Assembly (NCBI GenBank): GCA_963678705.1
Contig: OY783219.1
Span: 13,020,001 to 13,084,000, forward strand
Length of the DNA: 64,000 bases
Direction: 5' to 3'
Source of the DNA: Panorpa germanica
Lineage: Eukaryota; Arthropoda; Insecta; Mecoptera; Panorpidae
The position numbers were made by a program, and so were the translations under genes. The notes under the pieces were generated by a model. That model was not told where the DNA came from. It did no database searches and saw only the letters and a program-made list of their open reading frames with translations. Within the stretch, counting starts at the first letter, position 1. Every line of letters begins with the position of its first letter. Below, in pieces: positions 63,958-64,000 of this stretch.

Positions 63958-64000
63958 TTTGGTGTTAGAAGTTGAAAAGGATAGTTGCTACGTGCACACA

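Noticed and set aside
1..64000. tRNA or rRNA genes
   Set aside because: No cloverleaf with A and B boxes or rRNA segment was recognised by eye on either strand; a covariance-model search would be needed to exclude small RNAs.

Overview
This is a window of an AT-rich insect genome; the order cannot be decided from sequence alone. Two host genes, both on the minus strand, run through it, and most remaining bases are transposable elements, several nested in the introns. Evidence for an insect is a gustatory receptor of the insect 7tm family, spliceosomal GT-AG introns, and mariner, copia, gypsy, I-like, jockey-like and Polinton elements.

Host genes. (1) A gustatory receptor gene (5248-19931) has three exons, all phase 0, adding up to 431 codons without a break. 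Its 11-kb first intron holds an intact I-group non-LTR element (about 8915-14203), a MITE, and a recent but internally deleted copia element (15003-18785, TSD AACTT). A gypsy-type element with two 748-bp LTRs that look identical (19988-27703, TSD ATAG) sits 52 bp upstream of the likely receptor start codon. (2) The 3' portion of a cytoplasmic dynein 2 heavy chain gene (DYNC2H1, the retrograde intraflagellar transport motor) covers 62049 to 30691. I could assign 23 exons with consistent phases. Its 5' exons lie beyond the window and its last exon is uncertain.

Centre of interest. Between dynein exons 20 and 21 lies a 17.3-kb intron. It contains a 5'-truncated non-LTR fragment, and that fragment is split by a 16.6-kb Polinton/Maverick, i.e. 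an adintovirus-like endogenous element (32837-49398; TSD TGCAGT; long terminal inverted repeats). A second copy of the non-LTR fragment at 60495-61480 supplies the empty site. The Polinton looks gene-complete: protein-primed DNA polymerase B, retroviral-type integrase with chromodomain, packaging ATPase, adenain-like protease, double and single jelly-roll capsid candidates, a phospholipase A2 minor virion protein, and several small or unassigned genes.

Novel signals inside the Polinton. The protease has no start codon that covers its conserved N-terminus. Instead its frame is joined in -1 phase to the end of the PLA2 gene exactly at a canonical slippery heptamer (A AAA AAC, 39790-39784, minus strand) eight to ten bases before the PLA2 stop. 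This suggests programmed -1 ribosomal frameshifting yields a PLA2-protease fusion. There is also a 48-codon overlooked ORF squeezed between the two capsid genes (2-bp gap on one side, ATGA overlap on the other), a gene with a 78-bp phase-0 intron, a TIR array of alternating modules that differs by one unit between the two ends, and a 42-bp tandem repeat.

Other repeats are several MITE families (TIR-defined), mariner, Harbinger and jockey relics, an LTR copy containing a 119-bp insertion whose empty site is present at the right edge of the window, and the start of a second LTR element at 63188. I saw no tRNA, rRNA or CRISPR.
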